DNA from: Bimuria novae-zelandiae CBS 107.79
Lineage: Eukaryota > Ascomycota > Dothideomycetes > Pleosporales > Didymosphaeriaceae
Direction of reading: 5' to 3'
NCBI GenBank assembly: GCA_010015655.1
Contig: ML976782.1
Span: 91,379-155,378 of the forward strand
Length of the DNA stretch: 64,000 bases
Position numbers and translations under genes: made by a program. Below the pieces are notes generated by a model. That model searched no databases, was not told where the DNA came from, and saw only the letters and a list, made by a program, of their open reading frames with translations. This document shows, in pieces, positions 59,080-64,000 of the stretch; position 1 is the first letter of the stretch; each line of letters begins with the position of its first letter.

Positions 59080-59152
59080 TATTTAGAATAGTACAAAAGA
59101 GAGAGTGCTCCAGCCTCATATCCACAACAGATAGAGGCCATATAATCGGACA

Positions 59153-59817
59153 AGTATTTAAAAACTTTTTTAATACTAGGGTAGATTGCTCCCTAATCTT
59201 ATACGTATTATTAGGTGTTTACAACTACTATAGGATAGGTTTAATTAGGGGAGCTAGTAGCGTTTTTAACTAGATATCTAATTAATTTAATACTAATTAT
59301 AAGTTAAAGGATACTAAGCTAGCACCTTAAAAACTTTCTTTAATCTATTTTTGATTAATTAACGCGTTAATCGTGTTAATAAACGTAGGTAGGAACTTAG
59401 TTTTAGTAATATAGTTAATATAACTCTATATAAGTTGCTTAACTTAGCGTGAGTACGCCTTCTTTATTAGCGAAAAACAACCCATATCTAGTGGCTATAG
59501 GATGTGGGATGAGTGCGGCGGCATGTAGAGACAGATAATCTTGTTATCCTTGCAATACTGCTCGAAAGCAACAGAGCTGTGGCTTTCGTAGCTATCTAGA
59601 ATAAGTAGCCTGTGTGTGCCCCGCACATGGCGCTTTATATACGCGTTAAAGTACTTAATTTACGCGACTCTAAGCTTATTTATTATTTAGCTATTCTTAG
59701 AGACTATAATTCTCTATTAGGGAGGCAGGTTATCCTTAGTATACTAGCTAGCGAGGTGTATCTTTGCCTAGAAAATAATAAAGGGTAGGATTTTTTGCCC
59801 TGCGCCACTAATACCTA
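59153..59817 (-). pseudogene. Pogo-like DDE_1 transposase fragment
   Basis: On the minus strand, about 59630-59320 reads RLLILDSYESHSSVAFEQYC, then CLYMPPHSSHIL and PLDMGCFSLIKKAYSR. These are the second and third catalytic blocks of a pogo-type transposase with few stops. The 5' part is cut by the Gypsy-3 LTR at 59818 and the other end fades by about 59300. No terminal repeats seen. Confidence 0.75.
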
Positions 59818-60277
59818 TGTTAGGATCCGAGCGACCTACAAGTATCAAGGACTAACGATGGGCAGCCGCGGGGTAACCATTAGTAGGGCTGCACTACCAA
59901 GATCACGTGACCTACCATCCTGCCAAGAGGAACCATCCTGCCAAGAACAGGATGGCAGTAACATCCCGGATAGCAGCACCATCCCGCCAAGGGTTGGATG
60001 GTAAAAGGATGCAGGATGGCAGAAAAGGATTCACGTAGTATATAGAGAGCTCGAATATCCCTCCTAGGATATTCGTGTTCAATCTTGTTTATTAATCTAT
60101 CGTTTGGATCTAAGTAAGCAACCTTGTTAATTTAATTATGCTATACACACCTTTAATACTAACGTCCTAGTGACAAGCGCAAGCTATCACTACGACCCTC
60201 TCTTATCCTACTAGTACTCCTGCCCGAGAACTAACCATAGCCCGTTTAGGACCAGCTATCCTAAATGGAACCTAACA
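59818..60277 (+). repeat. Gypsy-3 5' LTR, 460 bp
   Basis: TGTTAGGATCCGAG to AACCTAACA. The 3' part from ATTCGTGTTCAATC onward aligns with Gypsy-2. U3 is different but again built of CCATCC-x-GCCAAG units in both orientations (about 59923-60020). Confidence 0.88.
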
Positions 60278-60324
60278 TTTTAAACACCCTTAACAAGAGT
60301 ACTAACAGGACCCCTAACTCTTCC

Positions 60325-63300
60325 ATGGCTTCAGATAACCATGTCACCCCTATAGGGGATGGCAAGAACAAGGCACATAAACCCGATTTATATAATAGCA
60401 ATTGTACCCTCCTTAATACCTAGCTATTATAACTAGACCTCTACTTCTTTAACTAAAACTAAGACCTTAAAAACAAAAAGAAGGTCATCTTCGCAGCGAC
60501 TTACATGCAAGAAAGCGCTAAAGAATAGATCTATCCTTACCTAGTTAAATACCTAGATATAGATTACGACAACGAGGATAAAGACTACATTAATAGCAAC
60601 GAAGATGCTATCGACATTATTAAGAACTACGCTAACTTTAAGAAATGCCTTTAATAAATATTTAGAATTACTAATAAAACCACTATCGCTAAGCGTGCGA
60701 TCTAGACAATCCAACAGCAACAATTTATAGCCAAGTATATAGCCAAATTCTATAAGTACGCCGTGCAACTTGACTGGGAGGATAAATCTCTTAAGACAAT
60801 GTATAAACAAGGCCTTAAACATAATATACGCAAGGAACTCCTGCGTAGTAGTGTAAAGATAGAGACCTTAAAAGAACTATACAAAGAGACTATCCACATT
60901 AATAAGGAATAGTTCGCATTGCAAGAAGAACTACGCAAGAATCTAAGGAACGTTAGTTTTAGACGACAGGCACCTATAGTCTATAGGGCGCTACTAAAAA
61001 TACCTCGACGCCAGTAACGCAACTATTACAGACCCTAACCTATAAAAGATGTCTAGTTTAACAACCTAGAAAAGGGAACAGGAAAGACTATAGGCCTCTA
61101 AAAGCCTAACTAGCGCAACCTAGATAGAACCTAACGCAAGGGGACTAGGACGCGCCTATATTTTACATGTAGTAAACTAGGCTACATCGCCAGGAACTGC
61201 AGATCTAAGAATAAGGTTATTAGATAGTTAAACGTACTATCCGTCGCAGATGCAGACGCAACCGACGAGGAATGGCAAGTAATAGACGCTGTTAAGCAAC
61301 TTAATATCTAAGATAAAGACTTAAAGCGATTAGAATCGCCTAACTTACGACTCTACGAGGATGCAAACGAAAGTTTAGACAAAAATAAAAAGGAGAAGGA
61401 ACCAATGCCTTAATCTCTTACACCTCACCCTAGCTAGAACTAGCTAGTTACTAGCAAGACAACAAACGTTTTTAACTTTTTAGAAAAACACCAACCTCGA
61501 GAAGGAGACTTCGGGTTTACGGCGGTAGAACGATAAGACTACGTAGAAGTATTTTTTCATGCTTACCAACCTAACCTAGTTAGTAAAGCAGCACGAGAAA
61601 TGGCGGACCACCATTACGCCCACGAAGACCCTAAGAAGAAGTACCTAAACAAAAGCCCGAACTATAAACCATAGTACAACCTAGACCACCGCAACCCTAC
61701 GCATAAGACTATATAATAGACCCTCTATAGAGAAGATTAATGTACCATTTATTACTAAGCTAAGGAATACAGCTACTTTCCCTAAACATACTAATAATAT
61801 AGATAGGAGTGGTTTAACTGCCCTATCGACTATTACGACGTTTACCTCTAGGATAAACATAAAACGCGATACTTTCCACACCTTAACTAAGCACTAAACT
61901 AAGCGCTATTACTACTAGTTAATAGAAAATACGCGTTAGATAAATGGCAAACATGCTTACACCCTAACTGCGAGGAACACAGGGAGCAAAAAGATAAGTA
62001 TGGGTTTAATCGCATACTAAAAGGGACCACGACCCTTAGGATTAAAATGGTAATAAAGAAAGAAGACGGTGAAGCTATCTTAGAAGAGGCCTAGTAATAA
62101 CCTTGAAGGAAAAAGAAGGAAGGACACCTTAAACCTACGGAGCCAGTTACGAAGAAAATGTCTTTTTTAGACCTAGGCTTAGGCGAGAAAACGCCTTTAA
62201 GGAACTAAATGCCACGAACAGTTAGGCATTAATTAAGCTACTAGTATAGCTTAAAGAAACATAGATAAAAGCCATGCTAGACTTAGGAGCACAGGAAAGC
62301 TATGTATCAAGAAAAGCACTTAATAGAGCGGGACCCTATAAGCGCAAGAAGGCTATACCCTATGCTATCTATGTCGCGAATAGATAACTAATGCCCGGTA
62401 AAGTAACTATTAAATACGAGGTCGAAACCACCCTCACGATCTATAGACACTAGGAATTAATTACCCTTAACATCATTAAAGAAGCTAATCACGACGTGAT
62501 TTTAGAATTACCCTGGTTAAGGAAGCATAACCCCACAGTTAACTAGGAAAAGAAAGAGCTATCCTTTAAGCGCTGCAACTGTGCATTACAAGTAAAGCCT
62601 ACGCATTAATAAAGCATAATAGTAGATAAGAGAGCTATTAATAACATAATCTCGCAATCAGAAGTTAATAAACACGAAACCAACTTAACAAACGCTGGCA
62701 GGAACCACTAGGTTATAAAGCGTAAGCACGAAGAGAACAGCACACCTCTTAATATTCCTAATAAATATAAGGAATAGAGTTATTTGTTTTAGGAAGAGAA
62801 AGGAGCCAACGCCCTTCTTAAGTATATACACTAAGACTATCGCATTGTTCTCGAAGAGGGAAAGACGCCACCCTTTGGACTACTATACAGATAAAGCGCA
62901 AAAGAACTCTAATAGACACGCGAATTCTTAAAGAAAGCCCTTAAAAGGCGATAGATATGTAAGTCAGAATTGCTAATAGCATTACCCCTAATATTTATTG
63001 CAAAGAAGGATGGAACACAACGTCCATACATTAACTATAGAAGGCTAAACGACATAATAATTAAGAACAGATACCTACTACTAAATATATAAGAATCTCA
63101 AGACAGGCTAGGACGAGCCAAGATATTCACACAATTCGACCTACGAGACGGATACCACCTTATACGAATAGTAGCAGGTGATAAGTAGAAGACAGCCTTT
63201 CGAACTAGATACAGACTATTTAAGTACCAAGTTATGCCTTTTGGACTCACGAACGCACCAGCCACGTTCTAAGTAATAATTAATAACGTACTAAGGAACT

Positions 63301-64000
63301 ACCTTAACATATTTATAGTTACCTACCTTGACGACATCCTAATATTCTCTAAACAAGAGAAGGATCATGTACAACACGTATAAATAGTACTATAAGCACT
63401 AGACAGCGCCAACCTATAATTAAAACTTAAGAAATACAAGTTCTATGTTACAGAACTAGAGTTTCTAGGACATATTATTAATACCAAAGGTATCTAAGTA
63501 AGCCCTTTAAAAATTAAGGAAGTAAAGAAGTGGAAATTACCTACTAACTTTAAGGAAGTATAAGCCTTCCTTAGATTTACTAGATTTAACAGATAGTTTA
63601 TTACAGACTACTCCAGAATTATGCTACCACTTACGAACCTCATAAAGAAAGACTAACCTTTTAACTAGACAAAAGAATGCGAGCAAGCATTCTAAACGCT
63701 ACGGAAAGTATATATTACGCCACTAGTCCTTATATACTTCTAGGACAACGAACCCCTGCGTATTAAAATAAACGCAAGCGACTTAGCAGTTAGAGCATGC
63801 GCGAAATAAGAGAAGAATAGTAAATAGCACTTAATTACATACTACGCACACAAGTTTACACCCGAAGAATCACGATACGAAGTACACGATAAAGAACTAC
63901 TTGCAATTATAAAAGCTATTAAACACTAGAGGATCTATGCACATAGTTACTTAGAACTTATAATCTTTATAGACCACAAGAACCTCACACGCTTCACAAC
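60325..64000 (+). pseudogene. Gypsy-3 gag-pol, 3'-incomplete, RIPed
   Basis: The start ATGGCTTCAGATAACC at 60325 has a good context (CCATGG). The upstream ATG used in Gypsy-2 (17788) is AAG here, supporting 60325. The CCHC knuckle near 61155 is damaged (CTCSKLGYIARNC-like, with Cys-Gly-Lys-Pro changed). The protease region near 62275 has LDLGA for DSGA. RT: KDGTQRPYINYRRLN near 63008 and [11 protein letters not shown] near 63330. RNase H begins near 63770 (INASDLAVRACAK). RIP stops throughout. Confidence 0.85.

Larger units (their letters stand above)
41057..59152 (-). mobile_element. Copia-A copy 2, with Copia-B/C and Pogo-1 nested inside
   Basis: Minus-strand Copia element with both 224 bp LTRs. 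After subtracting Copia-B (with Copia-C inside) and Pogo-1 it is about 5.3 kb, normal for Copia. A polypurine tract lies beside the left LTR (minus strand AGCTGAGGGGGTG, 41281-41293). Flanks CCTGT (left) and AGTAT (right) do not match, so the ends may derive from different insertions or from recombination. Confidence 0.88.
57137..59152 (-). repeat. Copia-A 5' LTR (copy 2, right), split by Pogo-1
   Basis: LTR halves 57137-57289 and 59082-59152 (one copy of the TA duplicated) add up to 224 bp. The left half is more RIPed (TATTAAATTT for TGTCAGATTT) than the 3' LTR at 41057. Confidence 0.9.
59818..64000 (+). mobile_element. Gypsy-3: relative of Gypsy-2, runs off the right edge
   Basis: 5' LTR, gag, protease, RT and the start of RNase H are present; the rest lies beyond the window. 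Upstream 5 bp are ACCTA. It matches Gypsy-2 well through gag (differences mainly transitions) but diverges around 62640-63000 and in the LTR U3, so it is a subfamily rather than a simple copy. The antisense frame of Gypsy-2 would be outside this window. Confidence 0.9.

Noticed and set aside
1..64000. tRNA or rRNA genes
   Set aside because: I scanned for cloverleaf-like B-box words (GGTTCGAATCC type) and rRNA cores and found none convincing; CGCTTCGAAATTT near 24860 lacks a matching A-box and stem.

Overview
The window looks like a transposon-packed, repeat-induced-point-mutation (RIP) damaged compartment of a filamentous ascomycete (Pezizomycotina) genome. Almost every coding remnant belongs to a fungal-type LTR retrotransposon (Ty1/Copia or chromodomain Ty3/Gypsy), pogo/Fot1-like, Tc1-like or hAT element. 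Nearly all are riddled with TAA and TAG codons at positions where CAA, CAG or TGG is expected. Where two copies can be compared by eye, the differences are almost all C/T and G/A transitions in a CpA>TpA context, while CpG-rich words survive. The one convincing host gene has two 52-53 bp fungal-type introns.

Layout, left to right. 1-3746: left-truncated Copia-A copy (minus). 3747-10997: chromodomain Gypsy-1 (plus). 11307-17124: Copia-D (minus). 17313-24163: complete chromodomain Gypsy-2 (plus, TSD CTATA). 24554-24777: solo Copia-A LTR (TSD CTAGT). 24960-31014: a unit bounded by pogo-like terminal inverted repeats. It holds an intact GH95 alpha-L-fucosidase gene (minus, 792 aa) and the C-terminal part of a pogo-like transposase, which is itself split by a second pogo-like element (28709-30828). 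31024-33390: a third pogo-like element with a solo Copia-D LTR inside. 33393-36343: old RIPed repeats including a Tc1-like transposase end. 36352-39719: hAT element (TSD GTTCCCCC). 41057-59152: second Copia-A copy, carrying Copia-B (44627-55602, TSD TTTAT), which carries Copia-C (44806-50375, TSD GTCTC); its right LTR carries another pogo-like element (57290-59079, TSD TA). 59153-59817: pogo-like remnant. 59818-64000: Gypsy-3, a relative of Gypsy-2 that runs off the window.

Two observations stand out. First, Gypsy-2 carries, between its pol gene and 3' LTR, a 205-codon reading frame on the opposite strand. It has six cysteines in Zn2Cys6 (Gal4-type) spacing followed by a charged, probably coiled-coil region, and a TATA-like box about 50 bp upstream. 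Gypsy-1 may carry a distant counterpart in the same place. Second, the only intact host gene sits between pogo-type inverted repeats, replacing the 5' half of the transposase. This is the arrangement expected if a pogo-like element had captured a carbohydrate-active enzyme gene, although a composite of independent insertions is not excluded.

Functionally, the secreted fucosidase is the only product that looks usable by the host. The transposons are dead or nearly so, and matter mainly as a record of nested insertion, LTR recombination and RIP. I saw no tRNA, rRNA or CRISPR features.
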